A program made the translations under genes and the position numbers. This document shows, piece by piece, positions 38,801 through 47,000 of a stretch of 64,000 nucleotides of DNA. Each line of letters starts with the position of its first letter. Position 1 is the stretch's first letter. The notes beneath the pieces are model-generated. The model was given only the letters and a program-made list of their open reading frames with translations, was not told the DNA's origin and made no database searches. Source of the DNA: Arthrobacter antibioticus (GTDB lineage Bacteria; Actinomycetota; Actinomycetes; Actinomycetales; Micrococcaceae); NCBI RefSeq assembly GCF_030063205.1, contig NZ_JASISQ010000001.1:919152-983151 (forward strand), written 5' to 3'.

Positions 38801-39654
38801 AGGATCAGGGCAAACTGTGGATCTATGATTCATTGCTCAGCGAATATGCCGCCATGGCGTTCGAATACGGTTACTCGGTTGAACGACCGGATGCGCTTGT
38901 CGTATGGGAAGCCCAGTTTGGTGACTTTGTCAATGGCGCCCAAACCGTTATTGACGAGTTCATCTCCTCAGCCGAGCAGAAATGGGGACAGCGTTCGTCC
39001 TTGGTCTTGATGTTGCCGCACGGCTATGAAGGCCAAGGCCCGGACCACTCCTCCGCCCGTATTGAACGCTTCATGCAAATGTGCGCCGAAGAGAACATGA
39101 TCGTGGCCAACCCAACCACGCCGGCATCGCACTTCCACTTGCTGCGGCGTCAAGCATACCGCCGCCCACACAAGCCGTTGATTATTTTCACGCCCAAGCA
39201 ACTGTTGCGTCTGAAGGCAGCAGCTTCCTCGGTTGAAGACTTCACCCAGGGCGGCTTCCGCACGGTGATAGGTGAGCACGCCGCGTTGGATAACAACGCA
39301 GTGGACCGTGTTCTTCTGGTCTCGGGACGTTTGTATTACGACCTGCTGGCGGCACGGGATAAGGCAGGGGATGACAAGCTTGCCATCATCCGCGTAGAGC
39401 AGCTGTACCCGTTGCCCTTGGAAGAAATCAAGGCAGAACTTGCCAAGTACCCCAACGCTGACGTTGTTTGGGCTCAGGATGAGCCAGCCAACCAGGGTCC
39501 GTGGCCGTTCATGGGTTTGAACTTGGCTCCCATGCTAGAGAAGAAGCTAAGCCTTGTCTCGCGTCCGGCTTCGGCCGCAACTGCAACGGGTTCGGCTAAG
39601 AACCACGCAGTCGAGTTGACGATGCTTGTCAAACAGGCGTTTGAACGTAGCTAA
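35812..39654 (+). CDS. kgd: Multifunctional 2-oxoglutarate dehydrogenase E1/E2 (Kgd/OdhA)
   Basis: A 1280-residue TCA-cycle enzyme. A short E1 N-terminal segment (HRLPEEFGGNEWLVDELYERY) is followed by a long Ala/Pro/Thr linker (about 50-150). An E2 acyltransferase domain (about 155-390) carries the active-site DHRVIQG near 370. A full thiamine-diphosphate E1 domain follows. There is no lipoyl domain, as in mycobacterial and corynebacterial homologues, which borrow lipoyl E2 from the pyruvate complex. GTG 35812 has GAAGAGG upstream. Regulation by FHA protein OdhI/GarA is expected from the family. Confidence 0.96.
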   Translation: MPEQSIHRLPEEFGGNEWLVDELYERYKSDKNSVDTKWWPLFEGFAADDAAGNGRHTAKSSTPVTAQIPVVGAKTAPDAPAGATGTPVSSASAPSTPIPSTTPAPTPAAPAAPPSPPKAPTASRPPAPAKDAARTGSTPIPAQLPKTAKDKSVPEESVKTVLRGAAKAIAANMVTSLEVPTATSVRAIPAKLLIDNRVVINSNLGRSRGGKVSFTHLIGFAVIKALAAFPSMNVSYDEIDGKPVAVQPPHVNFGIAIDMPKPDGTRSLIVPNIKKAETLSFAGFWHTYEDLIKRARAGKLTADDHSGTTVSLTNPGGIGTVHSVPRLSKGQAAIIGVGSLDYPAEYQGSSAKIIARNAVSKILTLTSTYDHRVIQGAGSGEFLKKIHQLLLGAENFYDEIFESLRIPYEPVRWSVDLQVDPADQINKVARIQQLIHSYRVRGHLMADTDPLEYVQRKHHDLDVLSYGLTLWDLDREWPTGGFGGKAKLLLRDILGVLRDAYCRTTGVEYMHIQEPEQREWFQNELEHPYSKPSREEQLRIVSKLNSAEAFETFLQTKFVGQKRFSLEGGESLIPLLDSIISDAADDGMDEVAIGMAHRGRLNVLTNIAGKTYAQVFREFEGTQDSRSVQGSGDVKYHLGTEGTFTSDAGNETKVYLAANPSHLEAVDGVLEGIVRAKQDRLDQGESFPVLPIMIHGDAAFAGQGVVAETLNLSQLRGYRTGGTIHVVVNNQVGFTTAPSSSRSSVYSTDVAKMIQAPVFHVNGDDPEAVVRAAQLAYQFQQRFRKDVVIDMVCYRRRGHNEGDDPSMTQPLMYNLIEAKRSVRRLYTEALIGRGDITEEEATQLLRDYQERLERVFAETHAAQTSPIPIITKDSQSISDLERPSAQQADTAANDPAVTAISKDTLARIGAVHLAVPEGFEIHNKLKPLLEKRETMSREGNIDWGFGELAAFGSLLMEGVPVRMAGQDSRRGTFVQRHAVFHDRATGKVWTPLRDLSEDQGKLWIYDSLLSEYAAMAFEYGYSVERPDALVVWEAQFGDFVNGAQTVIDEFISSAEQKWGQRSSLVLMLPHGYEGQGPDHSSARIERFMQMCAEENMIVANPTTPASHFHLLRRQAYRRPHKPLIIFTPKQLLRLKAAASSVEDFTQGGFRTVIGEHAALDNNAVDRVLLVSGRLYYDLLAARDKAGDDKLAIIRVEQLYPLPLEEIKAELAKYPNADVVWAQDEPANQGPWPFMGLNLAPMLEKKLSLVSRPASAATATGSAKNHAVELTMLVKQAFERS

Positions 39655-39662
39655 AACAATAG

Positions 39663-39696
39663 TGATGCCCGGTCTGCGCGATCAGACCGGGCATCA
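39663..39696 (+). terminator. kgd terminator
   Basis: TGATGCCCGGTCTG and its exact complement form a 14-bp stem with a 6-base loop, 9 bases after the kgd stop. The T-tract after it is weak. Confidence 0.75.
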
Positions 39697-39738
39697 GTTA
39701 TTTGTATTCCAAATTTATGCAATAAGAAGAGGGGCGCC

Positions 39739-40338
39739 GTGGAGAAGCGGGAACTGCGAATAGTGGCTGTAGGGGATGAGTTGGTTGCAGGTGTGGGCGA
39801 TCCCCGCGCCCTGGGCTGGCTTGGACGTGTCCTTGCCAGAACCCCTGCCGACTCAGTCTTGATCGAATCCTTTGTGTTGGCGGCCCCGCGGGAGGGCACC
39901 GAAGCGTTGGCTGGCCGGTGGCTGCATGAAGCAGGCAGACGTTTTGATGACTTCCATGAGAACCGTCTTGTCATAGGTCTGTCCGGACGGGACATTGAGT
40001 ACGGCTTGTCCACGGCACGGTCCCGGCTGAACTTGGCGAACATTCTTGACGGAGCTACGCAGCTGAACATCCCTGTGTTTGTGGTGGGCCCGCCACCCTC
40101 ACTTGATCCTGTGTTGAACCGCAAGCTGGCAGACCTCAACGCCGCCTTTGCCGACGTCACAACGCGGCGCAAGCACCACTACGTTGACACTTTTGCTCCT
40201 TTGCAAAATCACGAACAGTGGCGTAACGATGTAGCGGCCAACGCCGGCTCCCCCGGCCAGGCCGGCTACGGGCTCATGGCCTGGCTGGTACTGCACCGTG
40301 GCTGGTACCAGTGGCTTGATCTGCCTGAAGCGGTTTAA
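39739..40338 (+). CDS. SGNH/GDSL-type hydrolase
   Basis: A 199-residue protein that begins ELRIVAVGDELVAGVGDP, an SGNH block I variant in which the usual nucleophile serine of GDSL reads GDEL. Later blocks are loosely visible (GLSGRDIEYG, VVGPPPSLDP). If the Ser-to-Glu change is real, esterase activity is doubtful. There is no signal peptide. GTG start with AAGAGGGG before it. Confidence 0.7.
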   Translation: MEKRELRIVAVGDELVAGVGDPRALGWLGRVLARTPADSVLIESFVLAAPREGTEALAGRWLHEAGRRFDDFHENRLVIGLSGRDIEYGLSTARSRLNLANILDGATQLNIPVFVVGPPPSLDPVLNRKLADLNAAFADVTTRRKHHYVDTFAPLQNHEQWRNDVAANAGSPGQAGYGLMAWLVLHRGWYQWLDLPEAV

Positions 40339-40459
40339 AGTGCCAAACCGGCTGTAGCGCTCACCATCAACTACCTTCTCGGTTAGGTGTGTCTGCGCCA
40401 CATATGCGAAACTTGGTGAGGATCGTTTTTAAAGATCTTCTAGATGATTGGAGACTACT

Positions 40460-40534
40460 ATGTCCAAGCGTTCACGTAAGCGTCGGGATCGTAAGGGTAG
40501 CGCCGCTAACCACGGTAAGCGTCCCAACGCTTAA
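40460..40534 (+). CDS. Ribosomal protein bL37 (AURKAIP1/COX24 domain), 24 residues
   Basis: A tiny gene encoding MSKRSRKRRDRKGSAANHGK plus RPNA, an extremely basic peptide. It closely matches the actinobacterial 50S protein bL37 first seen in mycobacterial ribosome structures. TTGGAG precedes the ATG at normal spacing and a clear terminator follows, so it is a complete single-gene unit. Confidence 0.9.
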   Translation: MSKRSRKRRDRKGSAANHGKRPNA

Positions 40535-40555
40535 TTCTTGACTAAAAAAACAAAT

Positions 40556-40588
40556 GCTCGTTCCACTACTTGGTGGAGCGGGCTTTTT
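40556..40588 (+). terminator. bL37 intrinsic terminator
   Basis: GCTCGTTCCAC pairs with GTGGAGCGGGC (with G-U pairs) around a 6-base loop and is followed by TTTTT (40584-40588). It begins 22 bases after the bL37 stop. Confidence 0.85.
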
Positions 40589-40697
40589 GTTTGGCCTCTC
40601 GGCAGTGCGCCCACTAGTCTGCCCGGAAGGGCCGGCAATTGTGATGTGAGCAAACAAGCAGTTTATTAAACAAGGAAAAAACTGATTCAAAGATAAG

Positions 40698-41207
40698 GTG
40701 GACTTGTCAGAAAAGTCCCAGCCGGTAGAAAGCTCAGAAATGCTCGCCCTCGTTTTACTCGCTATGGTGCCATTCGTCTGGTTTGGCCTGATCACCGGCA
40801 TATCCTTCATTGAAACACCGCTTAAATTCCGGGCACCTGGGATGACTCATGCCTTAGGCGTAGGCATTGGCCGGTTGGTGTTTAAGGTGCTGAATCTCAT
40901 CGAGGTGGCTCTGATGGTTGTTTTATTATGTGCCTGGACACAAGAACAAGAGCTCGTGAGCGTTCCTGCCGGTATTTTCATTATTCTGGCGGTACTGGCC
41001 CTGACTTTGCAGGTGTTAGTTCTCCGGCCAGCCATGAACAAGCGCACAAGTGCACTGGCAGATACGGCTTTGACACATACGGGAACTACAGCCGTAAAGG
41101 CCAAAGTTGCTACCCTGACACACATTGCGTACATTGGCTTGGAATTCCTCAAAACGGTTTCCCTACCCATGGCCGGGATACTGATTATCTTGGCCGTGGC
41201 GGGCTAG
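40698..41207 (+). CDS. Uncharacterised four-helix membrane protein
   Basis: A protein of up to 169 residues I do not recognise. Helices fall at about 15-35, 58-80, 92-112 and 140-168. There are small charged loops and one polar stretch (NKRTSALADTALTHTGTTA). The start may be GTG 40698 or ATG 40740 (MLALVLLAMV); neither has a decisive ribosome site. It ends 6 bases before the haemoglobin gene and is likely cotranscribed with it. Confidence 0.65.
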   Translation: MDLSEKSQPVESSEMLALVLLAMVPFVWFGLITGISFIETPLKFRAPGMTHALGVGIGRLVFKVLNLIEVALMVVLLCAWTQEQELVSVPAGIFIILAVLALTLQVLVLRPAMNKRTSALADTALTHTGTTAVKAKVATLTHIAYIGLEFLKTVSLPMAGILIILAVAG

Positions 41208-41213
41208 AAAACC

Positions 41214-41768
41214 ATGAATAACCCTGCTTTGAATACAGGCCGAACGGCCTCAAACCTCGACGCTTACAACCCGGCGCACCCAAAACCCTCTAACAATCCG
41301 GGACTGGGCCATACCCGCAGAGATATCACGGACAGGGCCGACGCCTTGCTCCTTGTAGAGACCTTCTACACCAGAGCTTTCTCAGATGAGCTGATAGGTT
41401 ACATCTTCACGGATGTTGTTCACATGGATCTAGCCCGGCATATGCCCATCATGGCCGACTTCTGGACAACAGTGCTGTTCAAAGCGGGCCTTTACAAGCG
41501 CAATGCACTGGCAATCCACTTTGACATTCATGCCAAAGAACCGCTCACACTTGAACATTTCAACCGGTGGCTGCAATTGTGGACCAACACGGTGGATGAT
41601 CTCTTCATTGGCGAAAAGGCTGAGATGGCAAAGGTCCAGGCGCACCTGATTGGCGGTTCCCTGCACCGTCGTGTGACGGGCAGGTCCGCAAGTCAATACA
41701 GTACGATTTCCATGCCCCCGGCAGAGCCCAAACTAGACATTCAGGAACCTTCCGCCGGTATTAGCTAA
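41214..41768 (+). CDS. Group III truncated haemoglobin
   Basis: A 184-residue globin. The group III pattern is clear: LLVETFYTRAFSDELIGYIF, then HMPIMADFWTTVLF, AIHFDIHAKEPLTLEHFNRWLQLW (proximal His in EHF) and VDDLFIGEKAEMAKVQAHLI. These globins bind oxygen or NO and are linked to nitrosative stress. About 40 extra N-terminal residues and a 20-residue C-terminal tail make it longer than the usual 130-140. Its stop overlaps the convergent rsrA stop by four bases, next to a redox sigma locus. Confidence 0.88.
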   Translation: MNNPALNTGRTASNLDAYNPAHPKPSNNPGLGHTRRDITDRADALLLVETFYTRAFSDELIGYIFTDVVHMDLARHMPIMADFWTTVLFKAGLYKRNALAIHFDIHAKEPLTLEHFNRWLQLWTNTVDDLFIGEKAEMAKVQAHLIGGSLHRRVTGRSASQYSTISMPPAEPKLDIQEPSAGIS

Positions 41769-42055
41769 ACCTGGGCCGGCTTACCTTCGTGCGGCCTACC
41801 TTCGTGCAGCTTGCCTTCGTGCAGGCGGGCAAGGATTGCAGCTTTAAGAGTCTCAGGGGCAGCTTCTTTACAGGAGCGCTTCACAACTGAGCGAATGACG
41901 CACTCAAGGTCATACTCCTGCGAGCAGTCAGAACACCCGTCAAGATGGTCTTTGATCTCGCTGAGGTCATCACAGGACAACGCTCCGTCAAGGTATTCAT
42001 AAATCCGCACGATGCGTTCGTCGTCGCAATCGCCCAGGCTTTGGCAGTCGCCCAT
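41765..42055 (-). CDS. rsrA: Zinc-binding redox anti-sigma factor RsrA
   Basis: A 96-residue anti-sigma factor. The HX3CX2C zinc motif is His37, Cys41 and Cys44 (DHLDGCSDC), with further Cys at 4 and 10 as possible fourth ligands. In Streptomyces, disulfide stress ejects zinc from RsrA and frees SigR to induce thioredoxin and mycothiol genes. It starts 2 bases after sigR. The C-terminus contains three HEGKL/HEGRP/HEGKP units encoded by a 15-bp tandem repeat and absent from typical RsrA. Confidence 0.93.
   Translation of the reverse strand: MGDCQSLGDCDDERIVRIYEYLDGALSCDDLSEIKDHLDGCSDCSQEYDLECVIRSVVKRSCKEAAPETLKAAILARLHEGKLHEGRPHEGKPAQV
41781..41825. repeat. Three-copy 15-bp tandem repeat in the rsrA 3' end
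   Basis: Units at 41781-41795, 41796-41810 and 41811-41825 share ACCTTCGTGC with minor changes. The length of 15 keeps the reading frame, adding five residues per unit. Confidence 0.85.
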
Positions 42056-42057
42056 GG

Positions 42058-42753
42058 TTAATTCTCCGTTTCAGTCATTTGGTTGGTTCCTTTGACATAT
42101 CCGCGTTCCACGGCATAGTCGGCCAACATTTCACGCAAAAGTTTCCGCCCCCTGTGCAAGCGAGACATCACTGTACCGATGGGGGTGTTCATGATTTCTG
42201 AGATTTCCTTGTAGGCGAAGCCTTCAACATCGGCAAAATAAACTGCCAGCCGGAATTCCTCAGGGATCGCCTGTAAGGCTTTTTTCACGTCCGAGTCCGG
42301 CAGATGATCCAGCGCATCGGCCTCTGCCGAACGGAGCCCCCGCGAAGTGTGTGACTCGGCTCGTGCCAATTGCCAATCTTCAACACTGTCCGAATTCGAT
42401 TGCAGCGGCTCGCGCTGCCGCTTGCGGTACAGGTTGATGTAGGTGTTGGTGAGGATCCTGTACAGCCATGCTTTTAGGTTTGTACCCGGTTTGTACTGGT
42501 GAAAAGCAGAAAATGCTTTCGTGTACGCCTCTTGGACCAGATCCTCAGCATCACTGGGGTTGCGGGCCATACGCATGGCGGCTGAATACAGTTGGTCCAC
42601 GTACACCATGGCATCGCGTTCAAAGCGCGCCCGCCTGGCATCAGCGCTCTCGTTGGCAACATCAACTTCAGCCACATCTGTACTACCCACGGCACTTAGA
42701 GTGGTGGATGCGGGCTCGGAGTTAGTGGTTTGCTCAGGCTCGGAAATGTTCAT
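42058..42753 (-). CDS. sigR: ECF sigma factor SigR/SigH (disulfide stress)
   Basis: A 231-residue group IV sigma factor. Region 2 ([53 protein letters not shown]) and region 4 ([36 protein letters not shown]) are complete. Together with downstream rsrA this is the SigR/SigH pair. ATG 42753 ([10 protein letters not shown]) is preceded by TAGACT, but the frame stays open to 42855. A GTG at 42813 with AGGGAAGG upstream could make a form 20 residues longer, expressed from the upstream SigR-type promoter. Confidence 0.93.
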   Translation of the reverse strand: MNISEPEQTTNSEPASTTLSAVGSTDVAEVDVANESADARRARFERDAMVYVDQLYSAAMRMARNPSDAEDLVQEAYTKAFSAFHQYKPGTNLKAWLYRILTNTYINLYRKRQREPLQSNSDSVEDWQLARAESHTSRGLRSAEADALDHLPDSDVKKALQAIPEEFRLAVYFADVEGFAYKEISEIMNTPIGTVMSRLHRGRKLLREMLADYAVERGYVKGTNQMTETEN

Positions 42754-42761
42754 CACTCCTG

Positions 42762-42767
42762 AGTCTA
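42762..42767 (-). promoter_or_regulatory. Possible housekeeping -10 box inside the extended sigR frame
   Basis: TAGACT on the minus strand ends 8 bases before the ATG at 42753. It would give a nearly leaderless mRNA for the short SigR form. Confidence 0.4.
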
Positions 42768-42878
42768 TGCTCAGACCCTGCTTCACGGGTGCAGCTTGGA
42801 TCAGTGTTTGCACTACGGCCTTCCCTCGCTTCAAATGTTTCTTGGCCAGCCTCAACTCAGGCCGCCATTACAGATGTA

Positions 42879-42904
42879 AACAGGGCAACGGCGTCGTATA
42901 TTCC
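42879..42904 (-). promoter_or_regulatory. SigR-dependent promoter (GGAAT-N18-GTT) upstream of sigR
   Basis: On the minus strand GGAAT (42904-42900) is followed after exactly 18 bases by GTT (42881-42879), the SigR/SigH consensus. Transcription would begin near 42872, upstream of the longer SigR start codons, giving positive autoregulation. Confidence 0.75.
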
Positions 42905-43018
42905 GCAAACACCGCATCAGCGAAAGAGTCGTGGGAGACTTAGACACAGCATTAGCCTTCCGCAAAGCGGCCCCGGCCGTGACTCAGGGAGGCTAAAAGC
43001 ATCAATAAGGAGGCTCAC

Positions 43019-43534
43019 TTGTCCATTGTTCGCGTACTCGCCCGCCCCATGCTGGCGTCTTCGTTTATCTTGTCCGGCCTTGACCGTCTGCGTCACGCAG
43101 ACCAGACAACGGCGCAGTTGGCGCCGGTGCTGCGCCCGCTCAGCGCGGCCCTGCCTGTTGAGGTCAGCGAAAAGAACCTGGCCCGAGTGCTTGCTGGCAC
43201 CCAAGTAGGTGCAGGGATTTTGCTGGCGTTTGGGAAATTTTCGCGGCCCGCTGCCGTTGCTTTGGCCTTGACAGCTGGTTTGGGCACAGTGGTTGAGTAC
43301 CGCAATGCTGAGACAAGCACCAAAGAAAACCGCTCCCACCGGCGCAACCAACTGACCAAGAACATTGGTTTGATTGGCGGCGCGCTTCTGGCAAGTGTTG
43401 ATACGGCTGGGCGTCCCGGACTGGCGTGGCGTACCGAGAAGCTGCTTCAGAGTGGCAAAAAGACCGCTAAATCCAAGCTTAAATCTGCGGATAAGTCGGT
43501 CCGCACACTGGCGCACGAAGTGACAGGACAGTAA
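43019..43534 (+). CDS. DoxX-family membrane protein
   Basis: A 171-residue protein with about four helices and the DoxX N-terminus (RVLARPMLASSFILSGLDRLRH). DoxX proteins have been linked to membrane redox control and, in mycobacteria, to superoxide-detoxifying complexes. The start is TTG 43019, chosen because a perfect AAGGAGG lies 5 bases away. The basic C-terminal tail (KKTAKSKLKSADKSVR) is probably cytoplasmic. It is divergent from sigR and leads into aroA 6 bases later. Confidence 0.85.
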   Translation: MSIVRVLARPMLASSFILSGLDRLRHADQTTAQLAPVLRPLSAALPVEVSEKNLARVLAGTQVGAGILLAFGKFSRPAAVALALTAGLGTVVEYRNAETSTKENRSHRRNQLTKNIGLIGGALLASVDTAGRPGLAWRTEKLLQSGKKTAKSKLKSADKSVRTLAHEVTGQ

Positions 43535-43540
43535 CTATCC

Positions 43541-44893
43541 ATGACCAGCTCCCACTGGCCCGCACCTTTCTCCACCGCACCCCTTGATGCCACAGTCACC
43601 ATTCCGGCCTCTAAATCGCTGACCAATCGGTATTTGGTGCTGGCCGCCATTGCCGAGGGTGAATGCCGTTTGCGTGCGCCTTTGCAATCCCGGGACTCTG
43701 ATCTCATGATCGGGGCACTACGTGCCTTGGGAGCGATCATCAAAGAAGTTCCCGGAGCGCAGGAGGTACCCGATCTGGTGGTCACGCCTATTCCCACGGA
43801 TTTGACCCCCACCACAGAGGCCACAGAACCCACAGAGACCACAGAGGTTCACTGTGGCCTTGCAGGTACTGTCATGCGCTTCGTCCCGCCGTTAGCGGCC
43901 CTCGTTGCCGGCCAGGTGAAGTTCACCGGGGACCCCGCCGCACATCGCCGTCCCATGGCGCCCATTGTGGCGGCACTGGAAGGACTTGGCGTTCGGGTGG
44001 AGGATGGCGAGGACGGTTTCCTGCCATTCACAGTGCAGGGTACAGGTGCTGTTGCCGGTGGCCACGTACAGGTTGATGCGGGTGACTCCTCGCAGTTCAT
44101 CTCAGCTATTTTGCTGGTCGCTCCCCGATTCACCAACGGTCTGCACCTTGAGCACATCGGTGAGTCTGTCCCCAGCGTGGACCATATTTCCATGACAGTG
44201 GAAATTCTGCGTTCAATGGGTGTCGCAGTTGATGACTCCACCCCCAACCACTGGGTTGTGCTCCCTGGAGCTATTGCCGCCTTTGACGTGGCGTTGGAAC
44301 AGGACCTCTCAAACGCCGGCCCGTTTCTGGCAGCAGCCCTAGCAACACGTGGCACAGTCCGTATCCCGAACTGGCCCACTCAAACGACTCAGGTTGGCGA
44401 TAAGTGGCGTGAAATCCTGCCCCAGTTCGGTGCCACTGTCAGCCTTGAAGACGGCGTCCTGACAGTCACAGGTGGCCCGGAAATCAAGGGTGTGGATATC
44501 TCCGACACTAGTGAGTTGGCACCTTCCACAGCCGCGATCTGTGCTCTGGCTTCCACACCCTCACGCCTGCGCGGCATCTCACACCTGCGCGGACATGAGA
44601 CCGATCGCCTGGCCGCCCTGGTAGCTGAAATCAACGCTCTGGGTGGCAATGCGGTGGAGACCGAAGACGGACTGATCATCAACCCGGCAGCTCTCCATGG
44701 CGGGGTGTTCCACAGTTACCATGATCACCGTATGGCCACGGCCGGCGCCATCATCGGGCTTGCCGTTCCCGGCGTCGAGGTTGAGAATATTGCCACAACT
44801 GCCAAGACCATGCCCGAGTTTCCAAATATGTGGGCGGCCATGGTGTCGCAGACCGCTGTTGGAGTCGCCGCGGCGGTTGAAACAAAGGCATAG
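43541..44893 (+). CDS. aroA: 5-enolpyruvylshikimate-3-phosphate synthase
   Basis: A 450-residue shikimate-pathway enzyme joining shikimate-3-phosphate and phosphoenolpyruvate. Motifs: IPASKSLTNRYLVLAA, CGLAGTVMRF (equivalent to the NAGTAMR loop, with the substitutions normal in actinobacteria), AAHRRPMAPI, and near the C-terminus HDHRMATAGAI. A Thr/Glu-rich insertion (about 86-100) built from short DNA repeats (near 43811-43846) lies on a surface loop before the AGT motif. First gene of aroA-rsgA-hisN. Confidence 0.95.
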   Translation: MTSSHWPAPFSTAPLDATVTIPASKSLTNRYLVLAAIAEGECRLRAPLQSRDSDLMIGALRALGAIIKEVPGAQEVPDLVVTPIPTDLTPTTEATEPTETTEVHCGLAGTVMRFVPPLAALVAGQVKFTGDPAAHRRPMAPIVAALEGLGVRVEDGEDGFLPFTVQGTGAVAGGHVQVDAGDSSQFISAILLVAPRFTNGLHLEHIGESVPSVDHISMTVEILRSMGVAVDDSTPNHWVVLPGAIAAFDVALEQDLSNAGPFLAAALATRGTVRIPNWPTQTTQVGDKWREILPQFGATVSLEDGVLTVTGGPEIKGVDISDTSELAPSTAAICALASTPSRLRGISHLRGHETDRLAALVAEINALGGNAVETEDGLIINPAALHGGVFHSYHDHRMATAGAIIGLAVPGVEVENIATTAKTMPEFPNMWAAMVSQTAVGVAAAVETKA

Positions 44894-44896
44894 AAC

Positions 44897-46015
44897 ATGG
44901 CACGGGATTACAGCAACTGGGATGAATCTGATGTCCGGGTCAGGGCAAATAAGAAGGGCAGCCGGCCAAGAACCAAGGACAGACCCGCCCACGAGGATGC
45001 AGTCATTGGCCGGATCGTGACGGTTGACCGTGGCAGATACACGGCCATTGTGGACGAAGATTTACCCACTGAACGCATCCTCATTGCCGCGCGGGCAAGG
45101 GAACTTCGCCGCAATCCAGTGGTGGCCGGTGACTTTGTTGCGCTGGTAGGCGATGTGACGGGCAAACCTGACACGCTGGCCCGGCTGGTCCGTGTGGAGG
45201 AACGCCGCACCCTGCTGCGTCGAAGTGCCGATGACACCGACCCCGTGGAGCGGGTGGTGGTGGCCAACGCCGATCAGCTTGTGATTGTTGTGGCAGCGGC
45301 CAACCCCGAACCCCGCACCGGATTTATCGACAGGGCGCTGGTTGCCGCCTATGACTCAGGCATCTCTCCCCTGCTCCTGATCACCAAAACCGACATCAAG
45401 GATCCAGCCGAGCTGCTGGCCAACTACGAGCACTTGGAAATGACTGTCATTATCAGCCGAACAGCTGCCGATGGCGCCTCGGGTATTGACGCCCGCAGCG
45501 ACGACGGCGACTCCGCTCTGCTTGCCGGCGGTGCTGTTGCCCAGCTGCATGGCTACCTTGACGGCAAGGTCAGCGTGATGGTGGGTCACTCAGGCGTCGG
45601 AAAATCGACCATGGTCAATGCACTGACCGGTTCACAACGAGCCACCGGTGGCGTGAATGCCGTCACGGGCCGTGGACGGCACACATCCTCCTCAGCCTTG
45701 GCACTGCAGCTCCAAGGCGGCGTACCAGGGTCATGGATCATTGATACCCCAGGCATCCGGTCCTTTGGTTTAGCCCATGTGAATCCGGACAGAATTTTGG
45801 CCGCCTTCCCTGACTTACAACCCGGCACCGACAACTGCGAACGGGGCTGCAAGCACAACAGCGTAGCCGTCAATTGCGGCTTGGACCCCTATGTGGCTGC
45901 AGGGTTTGCCGGTGACGCCGGAGGCGCCCGCCTTGCTTCCTTGCGCCGCCTGCTAGGGACAAGCGATAGAACTGAAGGCCGTGCCGAGGCGAAAGAACTG
46001 GGCAGCATAGAGTAA
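44897..46015 (+). CDS. rsgA: Ribosome small-subunit-dependent GTPase A
   Basis: A 372-residue circularly permuted GTPase that tests maturation of the 30S subunit. An OB-fold N-terminus ([16 protein letters not shown]) is followed by permuted G motifs in the order G4 (LITKTD), G1 (GHSGVGKST) and G3 (IDTPG). A C-terminal zinc knuckle contains [15 protein letters not shown]. It begins 3 bases after aroA, an actinobacterial arrangement. Confidence 0.94.
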   Translation: MARDYSNWDESDVRVRANKKGSRPRTKDRPAHEDAVIGRIVTVDRGRYTAIVDEDLPTERILIAARARELRRNPVVAGDFVALVGDVTGKPDTLARLVRVEERRTLLRRSADDTDPVERVVVANADQLVIVVAAANPEPRTGFIDRALVAAYDSGISPLLLITKTDIKDPAELLANYEHLEMTVIISRTAADGASGIDARSDDGDSALLAGGAVAQLHGYLDGKVSVMVGHSGVGKSTMVNALTGSQRATGGVNAVTGRGRHTSSSALALQLQGGVPGSWIIDTPGIRSFGLAHVNPDRILAAFPDLQPGTDNCERGCKHNSVAVNCGLDPYVAAGFAGDAGGARLASLRRLLGTSDRTEGRAEAKELGSIE

Positions 46016-46098
46016 CTCTTTGGCTGCCTCTGCTTTTGGGGTCGCTGCCACTACGCGTCATCCCGGATTTTTCTCTCACTACAGATAGCGTGAAGCGT

Positions 46099-46914
46099 AT
46101 GACGATCGCACCCCAAACGTATAACGATGACCTTCGCCTGGCGCATGTTCTTGCAGACAGCGTGGATTCGCTGACCATGTCCCGTTTCAAGGCCCTCGAT
46201 CTGAGAGTTGAAACCAAGCCTGACCTGACACCTGTGACCGATGCGGACAAGGCTGCCGAGGAGTCCATCCGGAGCCAGCTCTCCAGAGTGCGCCCACGCG
46301 ATGCCGTGTTGGGCGAGGAATTTGGCAGCAGCGGGCATGGGTCACGACGCTGGATTATTGACCCCATCGACGGCACCAAGAACTTTATGCGCGGCGTCCC
46401 GGTCTGGGCCACACTGATTGCCCTGGTTGAGGAAGGCGTCCCGGTTGTGGGCCTTGTCAGCGCCCCGGCACTGGGTAAACGTTGGTGGGCGGCTCAGGGC
46501 ACAGGAGCTTACATGGGCAAATCCCTTGCCGCTGCAACACGCATCCGGGTCTCCAACGTCGCGGAGCTCAAGGACGCCTCCTTGTCCTACTCGTCTCTGA
46601 CAGGCTGGGCGGAGCGCGGCAACCGCGACGAGTTCATCTCACTTACCGACGACGTCTGGCGTACCCGGGCCTACGGCGATTTTTGGTCTTACTGCATGGT
46701 GGCCGAAGGCAGTGTGGACATTGCCTGTGAGCCCGAACTGAACCTATACGATATGGCCGCACTGGTTCCTATCGTCACAGAGGCCGGTGGCCGCTTCACC
46801 TCTTTAGAGGGCGCAGACGGCCCCTTTGGCGGCAATGCCCTGGCGACCAACTCCATTTTGCACACCGAGGTGCTGCGACGCTTGAATCCCAATTGGGATG
46901 ACTTGCTGGGTTAA
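46099..46914 (+). CDS. hisN: Histidinol-phosphatase, inositol monophosphatase family
   Basis: A 271-residue magnesium-dependent phosphatase. The family metal sites are clear: [29 protein letters not shown] and, later, [12 protein letters not shown]. In actinobacteria this neighbourhood (after aroA-rsgA) encodes HisN, which completes histidinol formation; inositol or fructose phosphatase is the alternative. TAGCGT ends 7 bases before ATG 46099, so the mRNA may be leaderless. An in-frame GTG at 46090 is another start. Confidence 0.88.
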   Translation: MTIAPQTYNDDLRLAHVLADSVDSLTMSRFKALDLRVETKPDLTPVTDADKAAEESIRSQLSRVRPRDAVLGEEFGSSGHGSRRWIIDPIDGTKNFMRGVPVWATLIALVEEGVPVVGLVSAPALGKRWWAAQGTGAYMGKSLAAATRIRVSNVAELKDASLSYSSLTGWAERGNRDEFISLTDDVWRTRAYGDFWSYCMVAEGSVDIACEPELNLYDMAALVPIVTEAGGRFTSLEGADGPFGGNALATNSILHTEVLRRLNPNWDDLLG

Positions 46915-47000
46915 CTTTTCGAGGTTGCGCAGGTGAGTGCGGCGCTTTATGTAACGTAACAAATGCACTATCTGATTTCTTGGGCTAATCTCTTGTGCAT

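Noticed and set aside
38303-39010. A 235-codon open frame in another phase of kgd
   Set aside because: It lies wholly within the conserved E1 domain and shows biased, motif-free composition.
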